From Primulina eburnea (Eukaryota > Streptophyta > Magnoliopsida > Lamiales > Gesneriaceae), in the NCBI RefSeq assembly GCF_022965805.1, contig NW_027331365.1, forward strand, positions 1-64,000: a DNA stretch of 64,000 bases, read 5' to 3'. Made by a program: the position numbers and the translations under genes. The notes beneath the pieces are model-generated. The model was given only the letters and a program-made list of their open reading frames with translations. It searched no databases and was not told the origin of the DNA. Below, piece after piece: positions 1 to 9,850 of this stretch; within the stretch, counting starts at the first letter, position 1; every line of letters starts with the position of its first letter.

Positions 1-1527
1 ATTCATTCTGATGAGAAAGGAAAGGGCAAGTTGATTGAAGAGCCCAGGCCATCAAACGCCATTCAGACTCACATTGACCTCATCTGGGAACATGTCAATG
101 CCTTTTATGAATCAAACTGAAGGTTTATTATGTATGGACGAGGTTTAGAACGCACACTTTTGCTAAACAGCTGAAAAAGAAGTCAAAGCTGAATATATTC
201 ATCAAGCTTGAGGCAACTGTTCTCAAAATTGTCAAAGCTTGCTACAATATTTCAGGCATTGGGGAGAAAGAACTATTTCTTTGATCAAATCAGAGCCAAG
301 AAGTTGGGCCAACTGATTAAAAAGCTCAAAGCCAACTATATTCCCACAAGTCCAACAGCCTATAATGATTAAGTTGTGCTCACTCAGCTGGACAACGATC
401 TTATTGCTCTGCAATCGCATATAAAATTTTAGGAAATGGATCAAGAACTAATCAATCATGAAGGTATTTCCAATGATGAAAAAGAAGAATCGCCATCTCA
501 GCACAGAGAACCATCCCCTGTACAAGCTGCTGCTACAACAGTAGAGCCAACTCAGGATGTGCAACCATCTTCTGCTGCTGATCATCAACTTTACTAGGAC
601 GATGACTTGACACTTGCCAATATCGATGGGATCATTCAGTTAGACGCCCGAGAATTTCAAGCAAATGTGCATTCAACAGAATCAGTTGATCTCTCAACTG
701 ATCAAGCAGCTACAGATGCTCTTATCACTGTCTCTGCTGAACAAGAGGTTCAAACTGATGTGCCTATTCAATCAAATGTTGCGCCAACTGTATAAAATGT
801 TGTCACTGAGAAAGCTAAGTTGCATGTTGAAGAACCGCAGCAAGATTCAGTTGACCAACAATCAAAACCATCAGTCACTGACCCTCCAACTGAAACTACC
901 GTAGATCCGCAACTGAATCAGCAGGGCAGTCTATCTACTTCTCCTAATCAACCTTCTTTTCCTCCAATTCATCAAGAAGTTAGTGTGGAAGACGTGCCAG
1001 AGCTGATACATGTGGAAACAGAGGTTTCTGACCAGACTTTGGTGATATTTGATCAATCTACCAAGGAACGGGAACCAGGGCCGTCTGGACCAGTATCTCC
1101 TCATCCATCATTAGACATGGATTTGATCCTTGAAGAAATTCAGGACATTCAACTCAATATGTCAAAAATAATGCAAGAAATAAAGGAGATTCAAAACACA
1201 CATCTTTCTCACTCTCTGAAGTTGAACTCCTCCAGTGAATTTAATTCAGGCAAACTGAAATCAATCCAAACAGCTATGACCTCTATCTCCTTCGCGATCG
1301 ATAAGCTTAAAAAGAACAGAGGTCTAGCTGAGAGTCTTTCTCTTACTCAAGACTCAATCAGCAAGAGAGTTGAATCCATGGAACTATCTGTTTCAAAGAA
1401 AATCGACTTGTTGCAGACAATTGTATTGACTGTTGTCAAAGACATTGCAGCTGATATTAGGATTCCATCTCTGAAGGTCGATGTGCTTGACAAAAAGGGG
1501 GAAGCAGCTAGGTTGATGAAAGAATAA
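1..1527 (+). pseudogene. Accessory ORF of a copia-type element, decayed, 5' end outside window
   Basis: One reading frame (frame 1) runs from the window start to the stop at 1525-1527, interrupted by several in-frame stops, for example near 118, 370, 430, 595 and 793. The longest open piece, 820-1527, encodes 235 residues. The upstream half is rich in Q, S, T, P and E and looks disordered. The last ~130 residues have heptad-like spacing of L/I/M (from LDMDLILEEIQDIQLNMSK onward) and look like a coiled coil. There is no zinc knuckle, protease or RT motif, so it is not standard gag-pol. It lies directly upstream of a polypurine tract and an LTR, the usual place for an extra 3' ORF of a retroelement. 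The later remnants at 7525-8250 and 12797-14250 sit in the same position. Function unknown; the family assignment is inference. Confidence 0.6.
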
Positions 1528-1688
1528 TAGAGGATACTACTGAAGAGACATTTTTGTTAGTTATTAGTTGAAGATTATTTGTTTTCTTTGTACAAATCTG
1601 TACATTAGAAATTATTTTATCTAAAATGATTCATAGAATTCTTTTACTTCATGATCAGCTTATTTTATTCTGAGTTTTGTCAATCACC

Positions 1689-1702
1689 AAAAAAGGAGAA
1701 AT
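1689..1702 (+). other. Polypurine tract of copia-type element 1
   Basis: AAAAAAGGAGAAAT lies immediately before the TGTTGGAA start of the LTR. A very similar tract, AAAAAAGAAGAAAT at 14361-14374, precedes the third LTR. This is the expected primer site for plus-strand synthesis. Confidence 0.75.
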
Positions 1703-2731
1703 TGTTGGAAACTAAATTTTAGTGATTTGACAAACTAAGCTTCGAAACGTATTTGAATAACTGATCAAAGGCAACGAGCTTAACTGACTCAGATAATTAT
1801 AACTGTTAGTTGTCATTAGCTGAAGATTAATGCGTACCAGCTAAATATTATCCACGTCATCAGTTGAAGCAGAAATCTAACTGACTGATCAGTTTAAACA
1901 ATCAGTTATGAGTTTTCCAGCAAAGTATCTTTTAAGCTGATCCCTCAGCTGTACACGTCATCAGTTGAGAACGACAACCGACAAATAGTACAACAGACAG
2001 CAACTAGTAGTGGAACGCCGCATTTCAGATATTGCAGTTTACGAATGTCAGAGAATATCGACGTGGAAATCAACGGATATAATGATTCAAATGTTATTTA
2101 ATATTACCGTTGAGAGGGAAGCCTATAAATAGGTGAAGAGAGCAGCTGAGAAAAAGATCACGCGAACTACTATTCTATTCAAACTTGCTATTACTCTGCT
2201 AAAATCACCACTCGTATTCAGATATCAAGAGCTCACTCTTATCAGATTTATCAGTAGCAATCAAGGCTACCTTTACGAGCTTGTCAGCACTTTGAAATCT
2301 GTGATAGATTTATATTCAGTTGTGTTATATTCAGTCAAATTGTAAAAAGGTATTGTGAACTAAGAGTTTCAGTTTGGCAGTGTTAAGTCCAAACTGAAGT
2401 GGGTCAGTACAAAGTGTGTATTTGATCAAAGTCTTTTAGTAAAAATCCCATCTCCGTGATAGAAGGGGTGACGTAGGAGTTATTCTATTCTCCGAACATC
2501 CAAAAACAAATCATGTGCTTTTTACTTCAGTTACTATCAGTTATTCTATCTTTCAGTCAGTTTACTTCCGCAACTGTTTTTCAGTTAAACTGATTGTTAT
2601 TGGCTGAAGAGATAGCAAGTTTCAGTTTGTCATTAAACGGAACCCATTATTCGAAAAGAATACATAATCAGTGAGTGTTTATTCAATCTCTCCCCTTCTA
2701 AACACTTATTACCTACTAACCGATCCTTTCA
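1703..2731 (+). repeat. 3' LTR of copia-type element 1 (~1.03 kb)
   Basis: Starts with TGTTGGAAAC right after the polypurine tract and ends with ...GATCCTTTCA, so the ends are TG..CA. It contains a TATA box (2124-2132) and the motif GTGACGTAGGAG (2468-2479) followed by CGAACATCC, which recurs in the other copia LTRs of this window. No tRNA-complementary primer site follows it, consistent with a 3' LTR. The 5' LTR is outside the window. CAGTT/AACTG motifs are unusually dense. Confidence 0.75.
2124..2132 (+). promoter_or_regulatory. LTR TATA box
   Basis: TATAAATAG within the LTR, about 420 bp after its start, with an A/G-rich start region downstream. It is the probable core promoter of the element. 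Confidence 0.55.
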
Positions 2732-4264
2732 GTTTATGTTTGATCATTTTTAGTCCATATTTCGTGACGAACTCGTAAATATACTGAAATGGAAACAAAA
2801 TAAACATTATTAACTATTTTAAATTATTTTTTACGACATAAAATATGGACTTTTGTTTTAATGAATTTTCTCTCATTATTTGTAAAATTTTCAACACCAT
2901 ATGATGAAAAATGAGAAATCCAATTTCTTAGTGAGTACGTTTGACCCAATTGCTAAATTATGATCCCAATTATCTTGCAAAATTATTATTTCCAAAAATA
3001 GAGCCCAATTGCAACACCTTGCAACCCTTACGTAGTTTTGTCTCATGTTTGATAAGGGCCTAGTAATATGGCCCATTTATCTTCACGTGTCAAGCTTGGC
3101 TCATCGATGTTGAATCTAAGTTGATGGTCGCCATGTGATCCACAATTATCTAGGCCAAAGTTATTGGAGTTCCACGTAATTCACATCAAGCATGTAAGTG
3201 GAAGTCACATCTTTCTGGAATTCAGACCTCCCTCGTTATCTAGGCCAAGGCCTGAGCTTGGGTAGAGCATCATGCCACCATCGTTGATGGAAGTCAATGA
3301 AATATTAAAATTTCTTTTAATTTTTTTAATGAGCTTGATTTAAATTTTGAATGTTATCCAAAATTAAGGATTTTAATTTTAAAAATTTTCCCATCATTGA
3401 TTTTAAAATCCTGTGTCATGTTTGTTTATATGCTTATCGGATTCAAGTAACTCTCATTATTATATTAATAATAACACACATACTGATTATTTATAATATA
3501 TCACATGTATTATAAATAATAAAATATGATCAATAGCCGAGAGATAATTGATCCATATGAGCCATATATGGATCCATGTCCAAAACCTAAGTACATGCAG
3601 AGATGCAAATGTAATATTACCTAATTTCCAATATTTTACATATCTTATATCTTCAAAACTCTTGAGGATCTGAGCCAACGATCTTCAAATCTTGATCTCC
3701 CACTAAATCTAATATTTTACATTAAATTTTTATGCCACATTGGAATAAAAATTTAGGGGTAGGGACGAGACATAAATCAGAACTGATTTGAATAATTATC
3801 AAATAATTAAAAATACAACATATAAAATATTTAACATACATCTAGAAAATTGGTCATGGCTCTCGATCATCCATTTACCAAATAATATCAAATATTTTAT
3901 TAAATCTATAATATCATATATTATCAACAAATCATGTATCTTGTCAATTATCACTAATCGTTATAATTAATAAGTTAAACAAACACTTTTATTTAACTTC
4001 ACTTAATTAAATTTATTATAAAACTCTTTTTACCATAAATAATTGAAACCCAACTCTAATTATTTATTTCTAGAGAAAATTTCATAATTTAATGAAATTG
4101 TTTTTGAGGGTTAATTTGATTATTTTCCTAAAATATCAATTTTGACCCAAAATTTGAACAATCAAAAAAACTTCCTAAGACTCCCAAAGAAGTCCTTGTC
4201 GGGCAGGGCTACCCGAGACCATCTCAGGCAACCGCAGCCCTGCCCTCCCCTCCCTCCCCTTAAA
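2732..4264. other. AT-rich unassigned DNA
   Basis: About 1.5 kb without a credible ORF on either strand. Only short ORFs of about 60 codons occur, with no recognisable motif. The stretch at 4190-4260 is G/C-rich with CCCTCCCCTCCCTCCCC. The style (long A/T runs and isolated GC blocks) suggests decayed LTR or transposon sequence, but I cannot assign it. Confidence 0.4.
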
Positions 4265-6993
4265 TCATTTTAACTTCAATACTATTGCTAGCTTGATTAA
4301 GAAAATTTGGTCATTGGTCTGCCCAATATTGAATGATCAAAATACAAGATCTGCTTTGCATGTTAGATGGGAAAGCAATTCAGATTAATTTTTAAGAACA
4401 AAGGATTTATCCGCCTCAACTTGATGTTTGGAACTGTTTCATACGGACTTGTTTGGTCTTATACCTATAATGAGCTTAACGGGAATGAAGTACACCTTGG
4501 TGATTATTGATGACTTCTCAAGATATACGTGGATTATTTTTCTATGTCCAAAGATCATACCAGTGCTAAGCTTATCAAGATTATAAAGCATTTACATAAT
4601 GATAAAACTCTAGTGGTTGATAGAATTAGGATTGATCGAGAAACTGAGTTCGTCAATAGGTTTCTTGCAACTTATCTGGAAGATAACAGAACTTTCTGTC
4701 AGATCACCTCAGGAGAACAAATTTGTTGAGAGACGGATCAGAACACTCAAGGAAGAAACCAGAACCATGTTGTTGAATAAGGTGTTTCTCAACATTTCTG
4801 GGAAGAAGCAGTTAATACCTCATGCTACACACGGAAAAAATCAATGATCAACAAAAGCATGGAAAGACACCGTATGAAATCTGGAATGACAATCAACCTG
4901 AAATTTTATAATTTCGAGTATTTGGTTGTAAGTGTTTTATTCATAATCATGAAAAAAATCACAACTACTTTTGATATTAATTTTGATGCTGATATATTCT
5001 AAGGATGCTTATCTTTTAGTAAATTATATAATGTATTCAATAATAAAACTCTTCACTGTTGAAGATTAAGTATATATTGATTTTGATGAATCATATGTCA
5101 ACAATTCTAAATTAAATTATCTGAATAACATACTGGAAACTACTAATGTTGAGTCTGAAACTGATGTGGACATTTAGATCAAAAGAAGAAATGATCTACC
5201 TTGTGATAAAGAATTTCCTACTACACAAACCGACGATGTTATCAACCCAATATTGGAAGATCAAGACGATCTAGTTCAAGTTAAAAATCAAGCTGATCTA
5301 ATTGAAGATCAAGCTGGACATACTTCAAATATAGTCCCATTTAATGATACAAATCCACGTGGGTGATGCTATAGGTGGTGTAAGAATCATCAACTTGAGA
5401 TTATCATAAGTAACCCTTCTGCGCCATTAAGAACTAGGAAACGAATTATTGATTAAGTTTTGCACGATGCTTTCAATTCTCTGTTTAAACATAAGAAAAT
5501 TGATGAGGCCTTAGCTGATTCGAAATGGATAAATGTTATGCCAGAGGAACTAATCAATTTGATAGAAACAAAGTTTGACATTTAGTTTCTAGACCATCAT
5601 ATCAATATGTTATAAACACCGGATGAGTTTATAGAAATAAACTAGATGAAAATGGTACTATCGTTATAAATAAATCCAGATTAGTTGCACAAAGATTCAG
5701 AAAAAAAAAAAGAATGAATAGATTTCGATGAACCTTTTAAACCTGTAGACAAATTAGAATCTATCAGAATCTTTTTTGCTTATGATGTCTTTAAAGATTT
5801 TAAATTATATCAGATTGATGTTAAATCTGCATTTCTTAATGGCCTACTTAATGAAGAAGTATATGTAAAACAACCTCGTAAATTTGTGAATCATATATTA
5901 CTTGATTATGTGTTTAAATTAGATAAAACCTTGTATGGTCTTTAACAAACTCCTAGAGCTTGGTATGACACTTTATATAAATTCTTGATTGATCGTGATT
6001 TTATTGTTGATATTCATGATAAGACTTTATTCAAATTCTTGAAAGGAAATCATATTCTACTAGTCCAAATTTATGTTAATGATATTATTTTTAAGACAAC
6101 TAACCCCAAAATGTGTGAGATATTCTCTAAGCTGATGCAGGATAAGTTTGAGATAAGTATGATGGGTAAATAAACATTTTCCTTTGATTACAAACCATAC
6201 AACTCAATAAAGGAATCAATATCGATCAAGATAAATATACAGAAGGGCTTCTCAAAAAATTTGGCGTGGAGAATGCTTCTACCCATATGAGTTCTTCAAT
6301 CAAATTGGATAAGGATGAAAGTGGTACATTGGTTGAGATATCTTTATTTAGAGGTCTGATAGGATCATTTTTGTACATAACTGCTAGCAGACCTGACATC
6401 ATGTTTGTTGTCTGCATATGTGCTAGATTTCAAGAAAATCCTAAACAATTGCATTATGTTGCTGCTAAAAGAATACTTAAATATCTTAGAGGTACTCAAA
6501 ATGTTGGACTCTGGTATCCAAAATATTCCATTTTCAATTTAATTGGTTATTCATATACAGATCAGGTTGAACATTAGACATACAGAGCATAAGTGATACA
6601 TGTCAGTTCTCGAGAGATAGACTAATATCATAGTTAAGCAAGAAGCAAACATCTATAACAACTTCAATAGCTGAAGCAGAATACCTAGCTACTAGAAGTT
6701 GTTATGCTCTGGATCCAACTACAACTTAGAGACTATATGTTCAAGATGATGAATCTTCTACTTTTTGTGACAATACAAGTGTTATAGGAATTACTTACGA
6801 TCTGATATTGCACTCAAGAACAAAGAACATTGATATCAGACACCATTTTATAAGAGATCATGTCATGAAGAAAGATGTTAGATTGGAGCATGTTTCAACA
6901 TATCAACAAGTGTCTAACATTTTCACAAAGCCCTTACGCGAGACTAAGTTTTCCTACGTTAAAAATATACTTAGACTTGTTGATTTAAATTAA
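4265..6993 (+). pseudogene. Ty1/copia pol, heavily decayed (GAG-pre-integrase, integrase, RT, RNase H)
   Basis: Segments in several frames read in the copia order. The end of the GAG-pre-integrase domain (CFAC, with a stop before MGKQF) is at about 4330-4390. The integrase core start (GMKYTLVIIDDFSRYTW) is at about 4480-4540, followed by RRIRTLKEE near 4740. RT follows with KSAFLNGLLNEEVYVKQP near 5825 and LYGL-stop-QTPRAWYDTL near 5930. The catalytic box reads YVNDIIF instead of YVDDIIF near 6075. RNase H includes GLIGSFLYITASRPDIMF at 6350 and ends with SRTKNIDIRHHFIRDH to the stop at 6991-6993. Many stops and frameshifts are present. gag is not recognisable. It presumably belongs to the same element as the accessory remnant and LTR downstream. 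Confidence 0.85.
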
Positions 6994-7524
6994 TTATCAT
7001 ATATTATCAGGAGTAATTTCAAATCGAGCTGAGTAATTTCAAATCGAGTTGATAAAAACATAACAATACTTTTTTTTATCTCAACTAATTGTCACCTGAG
7101 ATTTAAAATCAGTCTGATTTTATCTGATAGCTCTGAATTGATCACACTTGACACAAAAAATATTCCATGAACAATCATATTCTCGACACATTTATTTCTT
7201 CATTTATTTCAAAATACATTTATGCACATATTTACTTATTGCCTTAATAGTACAGCTCCTGATGTTTCGCCTTTTTTAAAATGTGAAATTCTCAACAAAC
7301 ATGCAGACACGTGGACTGACATGTTTGTCCTACGACCGTATATATGCTCGTGCATTTTCATCGACTCAAGTTACAGAATTCAGATTATCTTTATTACAAA
7401 CTTTTACATTCCAAATCATTTTTACTCACAAATCTTCTTATCTAATTCTCAAATTTGTCTTCCTTCACAAGAAATACCATTCAAATCGTCTTCGATGTTG
7501 TTTATCTACTATTAGATGATGTCA
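6994..7524. other. Spacer between copia pol and accessory ORF
   Basis: AT-rich, with a short direct repeat GTAATTTCAAATCGAG at about 7014 and 7033. The small ORFs at 7222-7519 overlap in two frames and have no recognisable motif. No gene is supported. Confidence 0.4.
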
Positions 7525-8250
7525 TGTTATCCATGTTTAAGTCACTAGAAGCAACTGTATTAAAAAGATTTCTAGGTTGTGCTACTTACATCTGTGAAGA
7601 AGTTCAAGAATCACTAAATTGAATAGACAATCCCATACTACCATTGAAGAAATAAAGATCAAATTCTCTCTGACTAGAATGCCTATCAAATATCTTGGAA
7701 AGAAAAATGCAATGAAGATTGAATACAAAATCTTGAACGACATCATGGCAAAATAACTCACTGCCAAGGCCGGATCATTTAATGCCTTCATTATCGAGAG
7801 ACTCGAGCTGATTATAGACATCACTGCAGGAGTCAAGATCAACTGTCTATACTCCTCTTCAATATTCTTGTAGCAATGACCTCCATGCTAGACAAACAAC
7901 ACCAGGAATATGTTGTACCGATCTGTCGGTTAATTGAAAGGTGTAAAGCTCATATGGAACAGTCCTCCGTTCTGCATGTACACAAGGTATCAACAAGAAG
8001 CCCATTGCATCTTACAATGACAAAAACATCATAACTAAAGAAGATCTGATGCAAGTGAAGAAGAAGTTGTTGAAGAAAAGAAGAAGAAAACTCCAAGAAA
8101 AGGACAAGTTTCGAGAAAACTTGTGGTTGAGGCTTCTGAGTCAGAAGAAACCGACTCAGATCAAGAAACACTTCCATCAACTTAAGTATACTCAACTACT
8201 CCTACAAAGAAGAAGAGATAAAAGAAGCTCAAGATGATCAAGTACTTTAA
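7525..8250 (+). pseudogene. Accessory ORF remnant of copia-type element 2
   Basis: Short pieces in different frames. The first reads from MFKSLEATVLKRFLGCATY at about 7530, and a lysine-rich piece lies at 8049-8237 (VKKKLLKKRRRKLQEKDKF). It sits after copia RNase H and before the LTR at 8324, the same place as the 1-1527 and 12797-14250 remnants. The opening resembles, from memory, the start of repetitive Gesneriaceae proteins labelled splicing factor 3B subunit 1-like. I regard that label as a misannotation of a transposon ORF. No splicing-factor domain is visible. Confidence 0.45.
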
Positions 8251-8323
8251 TGATCCTATCAGACCAGCTCCAATTCCAGTAAGCAAAGTATTGCCTGGTT
8301 TCTAAATCTTTGAGAAAGATGTT

Positions 8324-9630
8324 TGTTGGAACATTTCATGTTCGCGATCTTTATTTTGATGTTAAAAAAGCTTGCTATTTTGTTTCTTATGATTTATCTT
8401 AGTGCACAGGTAGCTGGAACTGATCAGGCTTCGAACTGATCAGTTAAGTAAGGTAAAACTGAAACTATCGAGACGTTAACTGAAAAGACCAACTGATCGA
8501 CCAAACTGAATCAGTTCAATTGACATATCAAATATCAGTTTAACTGACTGTCCAGCTGATGGATGATTCATCACAAGATCTTCAGAAGCCCAGCCAGCTG
8601 ATGAAGAGTTCAACTGATGAAGAACCCATCTAATCAGTTCAACTGAAAGAGTGAAATCAGTTCAACTGACGAGTCAACTGATTTCACCAGCCCAACTGAG
8701 GATCAGTTTAGATAACCAGTTAGGAACATCAGTTAGGAATCATTCAGTTGCATATCAAGAAAAGCTTATCTTAGGGGATTTCAGCTACGCACAAAGATAC
8801 AAACTTCTGTACGATCAGAGGTACAATAATGGACATTGCAGCAAAGATTAAAGCCGAGAGATTCATGAAGGAATGTCAGAAAGTCAAGACACATATACCA
8901 ATGTACGCATTCAAAGCTGCAACGATCACATGTGATGAGTCTTGAAGTACGGTCTCAATGCCTCTATATATACAAGCTCAAGATCATCAGCAAATATATA
9001 GAGCACATACTAGAGTGTGTAAAGATAAAAAGAAAGGGCACGCTTTTTTATTTATCAGATTACAAGAATCATTTTGCCCAGAGGGAATACTCAGTCATAT
9101 CAGATTAGTTTAGAAGCATATTTTCCTCCGTGTGTGAGAACACTTTCAAGTAATTTTCATATATCAGTTCTCTCTCACACACACACACACCACCACCACT
9201 CAAATACAGTCTTGCACGAAAACAATAAACTTGTGTATGTAGTCTTTCTCACATATACGTTAAAGAAGTGTTGACTGGAAGGTGATGCCTTCAGTCTAGT
9301 CTAGGAGTTCAGTTAGGCAGTGGGTAAGTCCTAAGCTGGGTAGGTTATTACACTTGCTGTAATTAATCAAAGTCTTCTAGTGAATCCTACTCGAGGTGGT
9401 AGAAGAGGTGGCGTAGGAGAAGTTGAAGTCTTCGAACATCCATAAACATATCTTGTGTATTTAACTGTTTAACTATCACTTTCAAACTGATTTAACCAGT
9501 TAGAGCATCTGTCGATTCAGTTCTCAGCATAACTGAACTGATGAATGCAAAAACTAATCTATTTCTTTTTCAGTTATTCAGTTACATAGGATATACAAAA
9601 CATATAAGTGTTTCTTAACGAATGATTATT
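8324..9630 (+). repeat. LTR of copia-type element 2, 3' end probably truncated
   Basis: Starts TGTTGGAACA, like LTR 1. It has a TATA-like CTATATATA (8964-8972) and the shared block GTGGCGTAGGAG ... TTCGAACATCC (about 9408-9441). Alignment by eye with LTR 1 fades near 9610-9640, and the terminal ...CCTTCTAAACAC... segment is absent, so the end is approximate. Confidence 0.65.
8418..8757 (+). repeat. Dense AACTGA/TCAGTT hexamer cluster in copia LTR U3
   Basis: By eye about twelve AACTGA and eight TCAGTT occur in 340 bp, in irregular spacing and both orientations, upstream of the LTR TATA-like box at 8964. CAGTT(A/G) matches the plant MYB core consensus CNGTTR, so this could be a cluster of MYB-binding sites; that is inference. 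Confidence 0.8.
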
Positions 9631-9850
9631 TCGAGTGTTTTCCGCTTGATTCTATTTCAAACTCGATCTAATTCATCGACGTATACATTCTTAGAACACG
9701 GGTTATTGCAGCTCTTGGAGAATATTTTGTTTGAGCACCTCAAGATGCTCTTCAAACGTTCCTTCAATGTTTCTTCCACAAACTTTGGATTGCCACGAAT
9801 TGATCCAAAAGCTAAGGGAAGAAAATTACTTGAGCCAACTGGGCCGATTT
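9631..9850 (+). pseudogene. 5' piece of accessory ORF of copia-type element 3, interrupted by a solo LTR
   Basis: An open frame covers 9622-9855. It includes LPRIDPKAKGRKLLEPTG just before the insertion point of the solo LTR. Removing the LTR and one TSD copy joins this to 12797 onward, though the frames differ, so a frameshift exists. No known domain is seen. Confidence 0.35.

Noticed and set aside
2732..4264. Possible small genes in the AT-rich gap
   Set aside because: ORFs are 60-70 codons, low complexity, and without splice or domain evidence.
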